In this document: positions 48,741 through 62,459 of the stretch, in pieces
Layout of the letters: the number at the start of each line of letters is the position of its first letter
Numbering within the stretch: the first letter of the stretch is position 1
Assembly (NCBI RefSeq): GCF_051622035.1
Contig: NC_135358.1
Coordinates: 15,190,001 to 15,254,000, forward strand
Source: Arctopsyche grandis
Lineage: Eukaryota > Arthropoda > Insecta > Trichoptera > Hydropsychidae
Length of the DNA stretch: 64,000 bases
Direction of reading: 5' to 3'
Notes under the pieces: generated by a model
What the model was told of the DNA's origin: nothing
Seen by the model: only the letters and a program-made list of their open reading frames with translations
Databases searched by the model: none
Made by a program: the position numbers and the translations under genes

Positions 48741-49560
48741 AGAAGTACTCGTAATCATCGAGAAAATCAGATAATTTTTTCGACTGGCCACGACCTCTCT
48801 CTACTGGTAAACGATCACTTTACCAGTGAATGTGGCTTAGCTTAATCGGTATTGCAGTACAATTCATTCGGTACATACAAAAAAAGTAAAAACTTGTAGT
48901 TGCCGGCCGTCGACCTGACAAGGTTTTTTCAGCAGCCGGCTGAAGATTTTCCACGGAGTTGCGGGGGTGTGAAAATCGTGCCGGAACGCTGAGAACCGGT
49001 ATGGTCATCCTCCTACTCTCAATCGGTTCTTGCAGACGCCAACCATGGTGTTTCGGTTGTTATTCGCGGCCCGGCCGCCAACACAACACCATCGCAGACC
49101 GGTCTGCAACAACATCGCACCGCGAACACTCGACGAAAACCAAATCACGGGTTTGCGAATCGTATGCCTTTTATTATCAACAAGCTCTACAGGTCTACTG
49201 GACCGACCGAATAGCAGTTCGAAAAAATCGCAATAGCTATCGATCGCAAGGGTCGTTTCCGGTGCACATAATACTTTGATCGTATGAGATATAAGTGTTG
49301 GTATTTGTATGAAAATATAAATACTGGTGTGTTTTTTGCCAAGCACATATTTTGACATCTACAATTTTGTTCTTTCGTACGAATAAGTGTTTCGAAAGGA
49401 TTACTCGCCCACCACTGGGATATTACATACTAGATCCTTTTCGCTGCTGTAAGTATTCATTGTTAAACTTTTCGTGTGCATTGTTCATATGTACTGTTGT
49501 GAATTGTCAATGTATGAGGAATTAATGTAGATCTAAATTATTTGAACTAAGCAAATATGC
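48741..49560. other. Mixed intergenic DNA
   Basis: Contains a 9-bp perfect hairpin (ACTGGTAAA, a 7-nt loop, TTTACCAGT) at about 48803-48827 and a GC-richer patch at 48890-49260 with short open frames on both strands. None of these resembles a known protein. Confidence 0.5.
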
Positions 49561-50165
49561 ATTTATTTTATTTTATTTTTATTTATTTATTTAAGGTGGG
49601 ACCATTGTGGCATTACGGGAATCCTTTTTTTTATATTTAAATGCTTTTTATTATTACTAAATTATGTTCACAATACATCTTATATCTATTTTAATAGCTA
49701 CTGATCTACTGATCATTTTCTATTTTACAATTTTAATTTAATTTTGTTAGTAATCATAGTATTATATTATTATAATGTTAATATGTACAGCGTAATAGGA
49801 AAAAGAGCTCAAAAACCTATTTACAATTCTTATAAATGCTCATAATACATCTAATACATAATATTAATTAAAGACTCTCTAAAGTCGATGACCTAAAGCA
49901 GATTGTGTTTAGGTTATCTGTGTTTATACCTGTGGGTATATACATTTTGTTGTAATCACCGAGATTCTTCACAAGTGGGTTAGTACGGTTATTAGTGATT
50001 CTGCCATAGAATCTACTGCTTAGTTTGTTAGAAATGTCTGCAACAAACGGAATATTATTTATGGCATGCAGTTTTTTCAAGTTAGTATATATGGGTGAAT
50101 TAATAATTATATTTAGGGATTTATTTTGTATTATTTCGAGCTTGGAAAACAAGAATCCTTAATGC
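49561..50165 (-). mobile_element. Jockey-like LINE, 5'-truncated 3' end
   Basis: Read on the minus strand, 50152-49868 encodes FSKLEIIQNKSLNIIINSP, NIPFVADISNKLSSRFY and NNRTNPLVKNL. These match the C-terminal end of Jockey-clade reverse transcriptases (the LQxxQNKxLRxIxxAP and IPxxxxxI pattern). A 3' region follows and ends in ATGCCACAATGGTCC, then AAATAAATAAAT-type repeats at about 49575-49600. The copy is 5'-truncated. Similar ends lie at 62745-62810. Confidence 0.8.
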
Positions 50166-50835
50166 GGTACAATGGTCGAAAAAAAAATACAAAATACATA
50201 ACATATGCTATAATGTTATGTATGTATATGCATATGTTATGGATATATGTAGCAGTTTCAGGTTTGAAACTGTCAGCATTGTTTAAAATATATAAACATG
50301 ATTATATCAAGTAGATTTTCATTTGTGTTGAGCTATTGTATGTATGCTGGTTGTTTTTAGCGAACTCGATATTGATTGTTAATTTCTAATGGAAAATATA
50401 CATATGTATTGTACATACAATGTACATAGTTGTCGAATTTTTTGAAAACTCGTCCACAATATGTTGAAATCGTATCATTATGTATGTATATCTATAAAAT
50501 CAAAAAATTTTCGACCGGTTTGAAAAAGTGTTCATTACAACATTTAACACATACAAAAACAAATTTATAACTAGTTTTATAATGATCCAGAATTTATTGT
50601 TATCGTTTTTTGCAAAATAGCAAATATATTCATCCGTTTTATTACATGTATTTATAAAAGTGGTTTTAATGTGGTAATGTCGGTAGATTTATAATTGAAT
50701 GATTTTTTTATAATTGAAGTTTAGCAAATAGATGGAATTCTACAGCATAAAATATGCTGTTTTACTGCAAGAATCTGCGTTTTCATTTTTAATGAAAATT
50801 TTCTCTATACCGATTAACACTGTAATACATATAAA
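50166..50835. other. AT-rich spacer
   Basis: TATG/CATA-rich intergenic DNA; nothing recognised. Confidence 0.5.
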
Positions 50836-51638
50836 TAGGGTGACCATACGTCCCGTTTTAGCCGGGACAGTCCCATTTTTTACATTCTTTGCGCTCGTCC
50901 CGTCGATTTTTCGTCCGTTTTGTTGTTCGTTTACTCCGTCCACTGATGCACAGAAGAACTTTTTTTATTTTTTCGAAATTGTTTTTATTTCCATATTTTT
51001 CTTGTTTTTTGATTCCCAAAAACAATTTTAATTTGTTTCCCAAAAACAAATATTATTATTTAAATATACATACATATATACCTACAATATATTCATTTTG
51101 AAATAATATTTAAATATTTTGTAACATGTTTCTGAAAAATAAAAGCTTTGTGCCATTATTTTCATTATAATAATTTTTAAATTACTGTAAGATAAAATAT
51201 ATTATATTTAATATTTTATCTTGTTTAATTTCTCCTTTTAAAGAAATGTACATTCTTATAAAAAATATATATTACTTATCAAAAGAAGAAATGAAAATGA
51301 AAGAATTCAAAATTTTCAGTTGCATATGATTAATTAAAAGAAACCAAGAATATCTTTTTGAAAATTTTGTAGGCATTTTATTTGTTAATATTACACGTTT
51401 ACGGTGTAAGAACGTCGTTTATTATGATTTTTTTATCTTGTTTCTATTTTTTTTGTAAACAAGAATTCTACATTTTGAAAAAAAATCTTTGACAATATTA
51501 ATGGGTATTCAAGGGAAAAATATTAAATAATGCACGTCCAAGTTTTTGGACGTGCAACACATATTTTTATGTAGGGGGGGGGGAGACAATTTTTTGAAGA
51601 GCATCCCGTTTTGAGTCCTGGGAAACATGGTCACCCTA
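50836..51638. mobile_element. 803-bp DNA-transposon-like element with TAGGGTGACCAT ends
   Basis: The left edge TAGGGTGACCATACGTCCCG and the right edge ATGGTCACCCTA form 12-bp perfect inverted ends. Beyond them are imperfect GTCCC and GGGA matches (CCGTTTTAGCCGGG against CCCGTTTTGAGTCC). The TA at each edge may be the target duplication. A G-run at about 51574 lies near the right end. There is no transposase, so it is a non-autonomous element. A related single end is at 5390. Confidence 0.75.
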
Positions 51639-53278
51639 TATATGTATAAGTATTCCTCTTATATGTAAATAAGAATATTTTTTTATTGAGACTACATTCA
51701 ACTATGTATGTTTTATTTATTTTTCAAGTCAACATCATTAATGGCATGCATGCAATAAATGTAAAAATTATAATATGTATGTAATATCTAAATCGCTTTG
51801 AGTATTTCATTGAATTAAATCTTGTATGTAAATACGCAACGAATTAACATATTAAATGTGTATACTGGTACTCCATTTTTACTTTTTAATGATAGTACCT
51901 ATTATAATTCGTGAAGTTTAGACGGGCGTAAGAATTTCAATACAACCTCCATACATATTTATGCTACTTCATTTCCTAGTTCTTCAACAAGGTTTAAAAA
52001 AACCTTTGCGAATAATTTAGCTTAAATTTGTTATCCGGACTCAGTTCATTTACACTGCCAGAGCGAGATTCGATTCAAGTCGAGAAATCACGTAGATTTA
52101 AAACTCGAGTTTCGGCACGCGAACCATTATTTCTTCATTGTTTATATACTATAGAGTAAATAAGGGCACAATTTTTATGAGCGTTCACAGTGTGTGGCCT
52201 ATCACGTTTTCGAATTAGCATCCACAGCCAACCTTCAACGTTGCGATTGCAAACTGGGAAGGGCTAATAATATGTAATGCCGTGAACCGAAAAGGTCATT
52301 CGATGCGCAAAGCAGAGGACCCTACAATTGTGCGCCGATTGCGATCGTGTTATGCAAAATGTCAACAGTGGCGGTCAATCGTCGGGACTTCGTCGTTTTG
52401 TCATCGTCGGTTCGTGGTCACGGTGACCTTCTGGCAGAGAATTCAGATCGCTGTCAAAACGGACACGGCGTGAGATCTGCGAGCACCTTGACGATCGACA
52501 ATGGAATGCCGCGATATCTCGCTCGTTAACACGCCATGCCAACACGTGTGTATTATGCTCACGCATCCGTGCCCGCTATGCGCTTATCCGCATGTATGTA
52601 TGTGTTGGATTGATTTTTTCTGGCCGATTTCCGATTTACCTAATTGGTCGATTTGTTCTTCTTAGTCGCTGATTGATGCGGCGTTTGTTTGTGCGACGAA
52701 GTGTGGTATGGATTTGGATTGGAATTTAAGTTTTAGCATTTCGTGAATTTATTAAGCGTTGAAGTGTTGTTTTGTTCGTGAAATTGTGTGCTGAAATGTA
52801 AATAATGGTAAAAATGTAAATATTTATGTATGGCTGGGTTTCGCTCTTGACCATGCGCTGGTATCACTGAGTATATGAAAATTATTTCATGTTTATATGT
52901 ATGTACATACATACATATGTATGTAGATTTACATAATTATTTCACGTGTAAATACATTCCTCATACATACTTTTATTATCTGATGTGATGACAATAGTTA
53001 ATAGTTTTCGAGAAAATAATTATGTTTAGTTTAGAGTGGTCCTCAATTTGGAGAAAATATTTTTTTTATCTCCAGGTGAACATCTCAATGTATTTTTTGT
53101 GTTTAAATGAAAATTATAAGTGTTTGTTTAAAAAAATCCAATTTACTGTTATTGGTTTTTAATCAAGGTGCTTATGTTATTGGTTTTTAATAATCGTATT
53201 TTGTTAAAAAAATAAAATAATATGTATGTTAGGATTTTAATTAGTGAACAATTAGAATTTTATATAAGATGTTATATT

Positions 53279-53324
<46 letters not shown>

Positions 53325-53800
53325 CATATATATGAATACACATTACTCTTAACTGACTTTAAGTTCAGCAAATTGATTACGAGTTCATCGGATTGTTCAT
53401 GGTTGTAAATATACATACATATATTACGAAAGTAGTAGAACTAATTCTAAATAAACATCATTCGTATTTGCACCATTTTATTGTGATCGATATACATACA
53501 TAGACTGAATAGATTTTTTTTTAAAATAATACAAAATTTTTATGCAAAAAGTCTATTTTTGTTTCATAACTATAACTTTTTCCTACTTTATTGTAAAATA
53601 AGAAGATTATACGATGGTAATTTTTAAATTCGTTTATTTTTCAAGTCCACCTGTTTCATAATAAAGTGTATTCGATAAGAAAACATCTACAAGATCATAG
53701 TTATTTTTAAAGCTCGTTTGTAAAAAAATTTAAATGTCATACATACATAGAAGAATTTTTTTTATAATTTTTATGTATATTTTTTCTATTCTTGTTACAG
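51639..53800. other. Intergenic region with a GC-richer island near 52190-52760
   Basis: AT-rich DNA apart from an island at about 52190-52760 that could be a promoter or first exon of the gene whose exons start at 53801. Short frames there (for example 52347-52529 plus) are not recognisable. A (TA)n run lies at 53282-53319. Confidence 0.45.
53282..53319. repeat. (TA)n microsatellite
   Basis: About 18 TA units in AT-rich DNA. Confidence 0.95.
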
Positions 53801-56800
53801 CGGCTACTTCTATTTGCGACAGGTACCACTCTGCACAAGAAGAAAATGATGAACAAGTGCAAAGTCGCATTCACGGTGAGTGATTTCATTAATTTTAATT
53901 AATTACAAATTGCACGGTTAAATATGAAATGTGTTTGCCATATTAGACGTACTAGGTGTAAGAAAATAATTACGATAAATATATATACATACATACATAC
54001 ATACGTATGTACATTGTAGGTATGTACATTCGAGGTCGATCCGTAACGCATGCTTCAATTAACGCGTATTATCCATCATGTTCGATCGGTATATCGTTGT
54101 CGGAATGCAATAATGATTATCAGACTTACTGTTAAATTTATATACTCGAATAACATGCACTTTTGTATGTACATAATATATGTACGTAAACGAGCAAGAA
54201 AGAAAAAAAATGGATGTAAAAGTAATAGTGTTGTTAACTACAATTTAATCGGTCTCACATTTGATGGGTTATAAATAAGTGCTGTTATTTTAATATTACG
54301 TTTTCGGTCGAATATCGATACATCGTCACGCCATGCATCGTTTTCGGCTACGCACTAATCGCCATTTTGACATTTGAGTCGATCAAGGCTGCGAAATTTG
54401 ATAATCGTGAGGTTTTCGTGGTAACCTCTGCTTTTGAATAGGTAGGCATAACGAGAGAAGATGCGCTCGTAATCAAAACTATACTTTGTCTCATTCAAGA
54501 TCGGTTTGAGTGAATCGGTGTTGTCTAGCGATTTAACCCGAGGTGTGCGGGTCAAGGCGCGATCAGTGCATGCGAGCGTAAAAAAGGTTAAACAGCTTCT
54601 ACAATGTATGTACATATGTATGTGGAATACAATATTGACAGGAGGAATTCGAACCAGACAAAAGGAATCAAATTGGCTCCAAGGAGACAATGATTCTTGG
54701 CATTTAGGAGATGTGAGGTCGTGGTAGATCGAATCGAAGTTGGAAAAAAGACGACACGTCGACAGAAGATCTAGCACTGGCGAAATCTGATTTCGGTTTT
54801 TTATTTCTTGATCGGTTCAAGGTTTTTCTGGTGCTTGTACGTTTGGTAAGCCATCGTGGGAATGTCGTTGGTGGTATTTTCAAATCGGTAAATCATCCAT
54901 TGACACTGATGCTGCACACCTTCAACTCTTATTATGTCTACTTCTTTATTAGCCGTTGAAAATATTTTTTTATATGGTGCCTATCACTAGTAATAATGCT
55001 TTAATATTTCTATCAATTTGCATATCTGTGTATTACATTATAGAACTATAGATTATTATTGCATGTCCACTAGCGGTCAATAATTAGGAAGCGCACGCAA
55101 ATTTTTTGCTAAAATTTTTTTAATTCTTCCCAAACAAGTTCTCGTGTATAAATTTTTAAATAATAAAGATTCAAAAATACACTTTTGTGATAGTGTTCAT
55201 TATTTTTTATTTTTTTTCTTTTTAAAGGATTTGTGTATTTTTATAAAATAATAATTTTTAATGGAATTTCCATTCGTCTACGATAATTTTTAGCTTGTTC
55301 TGCAATAACCGTGACCTCAGTCATGTTTCTCACCCACATATGATTTTTTTAGATTCCTTTCGTTTTCCTCGATGGTAACTGATTTTTTTATATAACTATT
55401 TTATTCGTCTTTCATGATCCGCAGCAAAACTTTGAATGCCATTTTATACTCTTAGGTCGTTTAAAACTTTATTTTGATTTGGTGTAAATTTTTAAAATAC
55501 TACTTTTCACTGACATTTCATTTGGATTTGAACTATAATAAGCAACAATTTTCAGAAAATGGAGATTGTGCAACAGTGGTGAATTGACGCGTATTACGCA
55601 CGCGCGTTCGCGGTCAATTTCACCACAGCTGAGCCGTTGTACGATCCGAATAGTAAATAAGTAATAAAATGCGAAGCGATTTGATTGATAGTGTGCAACG
55701 ACGCTATTGTGATACAATTCGAATAATTTAGTCGACATAGGTTTCTTCATAGCAGAATGAAAAAGTAAAAATGATAAAACACAAAACGGGAATGCTAATT
55801 GGGATCCGACGCCGACGCCCAAGGTCGATTGGTCAATAATTGCGCGAAGACGACATCGAAAATTCACCCAACCACGTGAAACTTTTTTTCGACATGCTTC
55901 TGATTCCGAAAATGGCAATATAACGACGATATCTATTTCTAGCTAATATAACGCATATTTGCATTATATTATATTTCATATAAAATTCAATGTCAGCCAT
56001 ATTAATACGCAATTTTGACAGAGATGCTCAATTTAAAACTGTTGAAAGCTTCAATTTATTTGTTAGTGAAATTCTCGTCCAATATAGGATAGGAAAATTG
56101 GATCAGCAAGGGTTGTTCAAGATACCTCACAGTTCTGCTATTAAGAAAAGGAGCTCAATGGGACCATGATGTCATACATATTTAGGTAATTCACAGACCA
56201 GCGCTGGAACTGAATGCTAATTTACAAGAATAGGATATGTATTCGGAATATTCGAGGAAATTTTGTTGCAGAGGATTCTTATCTGCTGGTAAAATCTTTT
56301 AGGAAGATCCACAAGGGGATGAGGAAAAACAAAAACCCTTATCTGTGAAAAACTAAGATCAATGGAAGCAGATTCTGGTGAATCTAGCAAAAGATTTGTT
56401 TTTCATACTGAAAGCTACATATACAATACATCTATTATGGTTATGAAAGTCGTCGAAAATTTATACTTTTAACTGTGAAAGTATTGAATTTCAAAGTTGG
56501 AAATTTATTCTATTGTATTATAGGAATACAATGTAGTAACAAACTACCAAGATTAGGATATATATTTTTAAGTAACGAAAAAAGTGGGAGGGGGGGGGGT
56601 GTCGTTTAAATTAAATACCGCCCCGGTACTTTTTTTAATTAGCACTAAATTACTGGGCGTTACATAGTAAGCTTTCGCTGATTTTCCGAGATCCTGAATA
56701 ATCGACATTATCATTGATCTGACCGAATAATAACTTAAAAAAATCATTTTTCGAATGTTGATCGAGCGAGCATTGATCATTAATAGAGACACGTATTTTG

Positions 56801-58472
56801 GACATCTATTTTTGTCGATTTTAGCATTTTTATTTTTTGTTTTAGCGTTTTAGGGCATTAAAAATGTTAAATTTTATATAATAAAAAATTTCGATGAATT
56901 TTAGTAAAATTTATATATGTACATATATACAATTTAAAGACAACAAAACAATTGAAAAATAATAGAAAAATTAAAAAATATTTTGGAATTAAAATTACAT
57001 TGAAAAAAACACGAATATAAAAATACAAAGACAAAAAATATGAATATAAAAATATAATACAAATTAAAATTTATTAAAACTATTAAAAGCATATTTCTAC
57101 AGATTATTTTTTGAGATTCGTGCGACGATCAACGACAATTATATTGTATTTACTAAAATACCTTTCAGCATCCATATTATTGACGGGACACCAAATAGAT
57201 TTTAGAGCTGCACAAATAAACTCTTCATATTTAATTTTTGTTGCCATCAATAATAGCGAAATGCCCAAAATACGTGTCTCTAATCATTACCTACAAAATG
57301 GTAATGTGACGGATTCGATTAAAATCTATGTTTTATGTACATATATGTTCGTAAGCGTTTGGATTTGTGATTACAATTACAAAATAAGACATATAATTAC
57401 GTATAAATACAATAACAAACATCGAGTGCGAGGAAAATGAAGAAGAATAAAATTGAAAAACTGGTTACGCAACGAATGTGACTCTACGACCTATCCTAAT
57501 ATGTGCGACCGGTTTTGTATGGAAACCACCGAGAGCGAAAGAGGTGCGTCTGCATTCTACCGCATTGTTCATTAATTATGGTCGTTAACGAAAGGAAAAA
57601 AAATACGGCTCACGGAAAACTCGATCATCGCAATAAATTTTAATGTATGTTGCTCACTGTAGAAATGTCAGTGACGGGTTATACTCTTTCGTATGAACCA
57701 CATCGAGCGAGTCTAAACCCGACTAGCATTCACAGTAAGTAACGTATAGGTGGAAAAATTAACAAGCAAGGCAAATTTCAAGTAATATATTCGTAATAAT
57801 TAAAGCACATTAACTGTGACATTTTTTGTTGTTGCGAAATTGGGTACGATTTGAAAATTTATAATACGCAACACGTATCGAGTGTACAAAATATTCTAAG
57901 AGCGAATTTTTAAAGGTTCGTCTTGCATAATGGAACGCAAGTTAAACTGTGAAGTAACCGTTCTTAATGCGTGTAATACTACAAATTAAACGTCTATTTA
58001 TTATTTACCATTTTTTCGACTCGTATACGTGAATGATATATACGGTAATAATTTCTCGTAAGGTTTACTTTCGACTGCGGGAATATTTAGTCGAACGGTG
58101 CGGGTCACGAATACAAATGTTGTTGTTTTTTTTATTTGATAATAATAATATTATGATGTACATATGTGAATTTTTTATTGTGTTGGTAAAGCGGTCGTTA
58201 GGCCATCGATCAAATCGAGTTTGATTTACCGCTCTCACGGACGGACAGGTAACTCTTTTTTTTATTCAACCACTTCTTCTCTCGTTGAGAAACTGAGATT
58301 GGCATCGCGCGAAACCTTACACCCGGACGGGTCACATTTGACCCTCCTCGGTGAAAAATGGGCAAAAATTAAATTAATATGGAAGAAGGAAAGAAGCGAC
58401 GAGGAATTGTGCAATAGCATGTATGAATGTATTGAAAATCGTCTTGCAAGCTCTCAACCGAGTAAAAAATGA
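53801..58472 (+). CDS. Unrecognised gene, three C-terminal exons
   Basis: Three putative exons fit one frame. Exon 53801-53875 lies between CTTGTTACAG and GTGAGT. Exon 57663-57734 lies between CTCACTGTAG and GTAAGT. Terminal exon 58249-58472 follows GGACAG. Phases 1-1-1 match and give at least 122 residues: ATSICDRYHSAQEENDE, then MSVTGYTLSYEPHRASLN, then EKLRLASRETLHPDG, GEKWAKIKLIWKKE and ENRLASSQPSKK before TGA. AATAAA follows at 58621-58626. Exon 53801 enters in phase 1, so an upstream exon is expected, perhaps in the GC-richer island at 52190-52760. I do not recognise the protein; HPDGSHLT faintly recalls the last block of SGNH hydrolases, but nothing else supports that. The exon 3 acceptor has a mediocre pyrimidine tract. 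Confidence 0.45.
53876..57662 (+). other. Putative intron of the unrecognised gene
   Basis: AT-rich with GC-richer patches at about 54300-54780 and 55560-55900. A G-run sits near 56588. Open frames at 54355-54777 (minus) and 55469-55918 (minus) have no recognisable homology. No further exon could be chosen by eye. Confidence 0.4.
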
Positions 58473-60960
58473 GCGTCTCCATAATGAGAAATATGTGAAA
58501 TTTGCACATGCTTATTACCCAAATGTTATAAATCAGATGCAGCCACAGGATGTTGCCATTTGTGGTTCCATATTTATTGACTTAAGTAGATATATATGTT
58601 AATGTATGCATGTATAATACAATAAAAGTCTATGTCTTATTTCATATAATATTTATTTACTTACATTAGTTAAAATTTCTCCGTGATTTGATTTAATTGT
58701 ACGGAGAATATATAATAATATGTATGTATTTATTTAAAATTGGCCACAATGGACGAAAATATAACAAAGAAGAAACAAAAAATATATAATTATACAGAAA
58801 TAAAATATATATTTATACATAATACATAAAAAACAATAGTAGCAAAAGTTCAAATAATAATAAAAGTAGTCACAAAACATATAATAATAGTTGAATATAA
58901 TGAGAAAAATTGGGAATGTCTTGCATCAACACTAAGCACCAATGTATGTGAGTACAAGAACCAGCCGTGAATACAAAACATCCCTGTGAGGCCCAAATAG
59001 AGTAGAGAATATCAAAATTCACTCAGACATCACATTTAATTATGAAAATAATGATGAGAGCAGGCTGCCAGACATATAGGCTAAAATTATCTCTGATAAT
59101 CTATACGCCCACTGAGGCGGAAAATACCACATTCAGACACGGCAACGATTTTATTAGGAAATTTGATTGCTCTTGGAATAGAAGCCATCTGATAAATAAC
59201 TGTGCGGGAAAAAGGTATACCTATATGTACATATATAATATTATGTAACAATAATCCTTCCAATTTTTTATTGATTTTACAAAATTTAGTCAAATTTTAT
59301 GTATAGGTACATATGAAAATCAATCCAATATTAACGGACTAGTTTTCTTGATTTTAGAATGTATGTATGTATGTATAATTCAAAATATTGTAATTATGTA
59401 TTTATTTAAAACGTGTAGGTACTTGGGTTTAATACGAAAAAAAAATTTGATTGACACAAATCAACGTTGTTCAGGATTAACATTCACGTTTTACCAGTTT
59501 TTATTAGTACGATATCTATACTTCAATTATTATCACAGTATAATTTCGATCCCACGTATCCTCGTTTCATATGGAAAAAAATACAAAAGAATATATGAAA
59601 AACCCATATGAAAATATTGAAAATAAAAATCGTCCTCGAGTTTATAGAATTATGAACAAATTTTGCGAGTACTTCACTTTTCAAGGCACTTCGTTTCAAT
59701 TTCGCTTTTTGTTATTTATATGGGAACCGTTTTTCGGCGTTTATACTCATATGTATGTATGAACAATATCGACGGCAACAATCTTGACATGGCAAAAATT
59801 TGACGTGCTGTACGCGAAGTTGTAATTTAATTTTGCTATTTTTGAATGTCGTGGGAAAATCGCCTGGAAAAACGGAACAGTAGAACAATCGGGTCAAATC
59901 GATTTCTCAGCAGGTGTCGGCAAAAACGTGATCCAGAATTCAAACAATCGACACCGAATGGTACAAAAGTACATACTATATTCGATACTTGGAAGCAAAA
60001 TCAAGCTTTTAGTAAAATATGCAAATAAAAAACGATGAAAAAATCAACTAAAAACGCATCATGTGAGCGCATCTCGCACGAAGGTCAAAAGTGCGCATTC
60101 GCACTGAACGATCTTGAAATCCGAAAGACATTCATACCATATAATAACTGTAGTTTGAGGATTAATTCCAAACAGTTAGAAGGTTTATAAAAAGACGACA
60201 AGGATAAAGTAGATGAACCGCACCTTATGCGATGACCTTTCTTTCTGAAAACGATCTCGGGCAATCTGGCGGATGTTACTCAATATCGAGACGGCCAATC
60301 TTTACAATGTTTTATTATTGATTTTATTATACATTTCATGTATGCATGTATTCTGGTTGAAATCGTCGACGCGTATCCCGCAACTTTCTAAGACAATCGA
60401 TTTGCGGTCGAATTCTTCAATATCGACGAAGACGACATTTGCGTCTCTCCTATTGTTGAAACTCTTCATTGTTTCGAGACGCACTTGATTGCCATTGCGC
60501 AATTTGAATTCGACGATGGGATGTTATTATGACGAAGAAGGCGGTGCTGGAGCATACCGTTTGGACTATTTGGATCAGTAGGACAAATGGTAAATGCCAT
60601 GGTGGCTGCTGAACAATGAGCCACTTCGATCTCTTATAATCAGATAAAATCTTTCATAGCAAGTACATACGTAAATACATACCTATTAAAGGTTTGGATA
60701 GGTATCCACTTTTGCAACCTCCGTTTTGAATTATGTAAGTGTTGAAAGCATGCATAAGTCTCAAATATTATCAAAAAAAAAATGTAAATAGATTTAATTA
60801 GATTCGTTCAAGACAATATGTATGTATTCACTTTTTACATTTTACATTTTATTGTGTGATTTAAGTGATTTAAAAGATTTAATGCATATAAAAATTTATA
60901 TTTCGAAAATATAAAAATTTTTCCATGAACAACTTATAATTGACTTATTAGCAGATTAAG
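58473..60960. other. Intergenic region with retroposon-like AT-rich debris
   Basis: At 58725-59215 a minus-strand stretch ends in CCATTGTGGCCAATTTTAAA plus TAAATAC, similar in style to the LINE tails at 49575 and 23571, so it may be another decayed 3' end. Beyond, short frames (for example 60273-60488 plus) are not recognisable. Confidence 0.4.
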
Positions 60961-60967
60961 TCAGCAG

Positions 60968-61040
60968 CGGGGCTCGGTGGTTGCGTTGATACTAGGCCCC
61001 GAGAGGTTGTCAGGTTTGATCCCGTGAGCTAACCTTGATT
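60968..61040 (+). mobile_element. tRNA-derived SINE head
   Basis: An A-box-like GGGCTCGGTGGTTG and a B-box-like AGGTTTGATCCC are spaced as in a tRNA. They are followed by GTGAGCTAACCTTGATTGG. It does not form a full cloverleaf and lacks a clear tail. Confidence 0.5.
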
Positions 61041-62459
61041 GGAAAGTATTTATTCTCTTATCTTAAATAATAATCTTAGTGAAGTGCGTCGTAGATGAAT
61101 ATTTTCAAAAAAACTAGAATTAATTATTTTAATACTTAATTAAGAAGATATAAATTTTAATGTCAAATTCCGATTTCTATAAATTTTACGTTGATTCTCA
61201 AAGGACTTACGGGTTATATAATAAGAATTTCCTTTTCACATAGGTACATATGTACATACATATGTATAGGTATTTTCTTTTTGTTGGGCAGATATTACAT
61301 ATGTATATGTATATGTATGTATGTATGCACACTAACTTTCAAGTAGCTATTGGCTTAACGTTCGTTATTCACGAAATTTAATGCGTCAAAATTTAAATCG
61401 AGAAAAATACGAAAACGTTGCGAAATTCTCATTTTATTTCAATCTGATTGAAAGTTAATTGATTACCATACTCTTGAACACTTAAAGTCGACAGCATGTT
61501 TTGGGATCATCATGGGTATTTCAAATTCTTCTTTTATCATTTGATTGGTTGCACAACGATAAATATGTATGTACATGTTTATCGGACAGACATACTAAGA
61601 CATCGTTGAAAAAATGGTGGCCTGATTTTTTTAAATGCATTCCACGAGAAATTTTCGCCTTACGCTTTCAACAAAAGTGTTATTTTAACGTGTGAACAAA
61701 TTCAATTTCGGACGATTCTATAAAAATACGAAATAAATCAAAGTCGTCGGTATTTTTTTTAGTGTTGTGAGATTCTCAAACATTTTTTTAAAATTTAATC
61801 GTGTCGTAACGTTTTTGCAAACTATCGTGGCACACTTTGTGATAGAAATCCCAGCTGATCATGCGTTAAATTTGTCATACTTGACCGTTCGCCTATATAC
61901 AAAAATTTTAGTGCAATTTATTGAGTTGCATTATGTACTTGGCGGCGATTGTCAAAATTTATCGGATCGTTCATTTTATTTGCAATGCAACGGTCGATTC
62001 ATTTTGATGGGAAAATATTCGTCGGTCTTACCTTATGGCGTGTATGGATAAATTTGAGAGATCGGCAAGGACCTTTTAACTCTTGCACCTATTGGGCAAC
62101 AAGGTGGGCACCACAAGAGCAGCAGCCTTTTACTTCACGACGTGCATTGCCTATAACTCAGGTGGTATCCTCCATTGTTTCGGTCATGATTCGACATTTC
62201 AACGAACGGTCTAAATCCTGCTATGATTCACCGTAGTAATACAGAATCAAAAATGCTAGAACTTTTTATCAATATCAAATTATAAATTTTTTTTTTACTC
62301 AGGAGTAAACCTAAATGTATGTACATACATACATAAGTATGGATATCTGTTAAAAGCTAAATCGACTAACTGTATTTTTTTGTAACTTCACAACTTTGTA
62401 GTTTTGTTTTCAAATTGTGGATTTTTAATGGGCGTTTGCTTTTGGTATTTAAGCTAAAA
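61041..62459. other. Gene-poor stretch
   Basis: AT-rich with TATG microsatellites near 61300. Open frames at 61501-61695, 61767-62051 and 61949-62236 (plus) are unrecognised and have no clear splice context. I do not call them genes. Confidence 0.45.

Noticed and set aside
58249-58472. SGNH hydrolase assignment for the terminal exon of the unrecognised gene
   Set aside because: Based only on HPDGSHLT; the other blocks of the fold (GDS, N and G blocks) are not visible in the exons found.
61767-62051. 94-codon plus-strand frame that looked protein-like
   Set aside because: No recognisable motif, no flanking splice or polyadenylation signals, and an overlapping frame of equal length.
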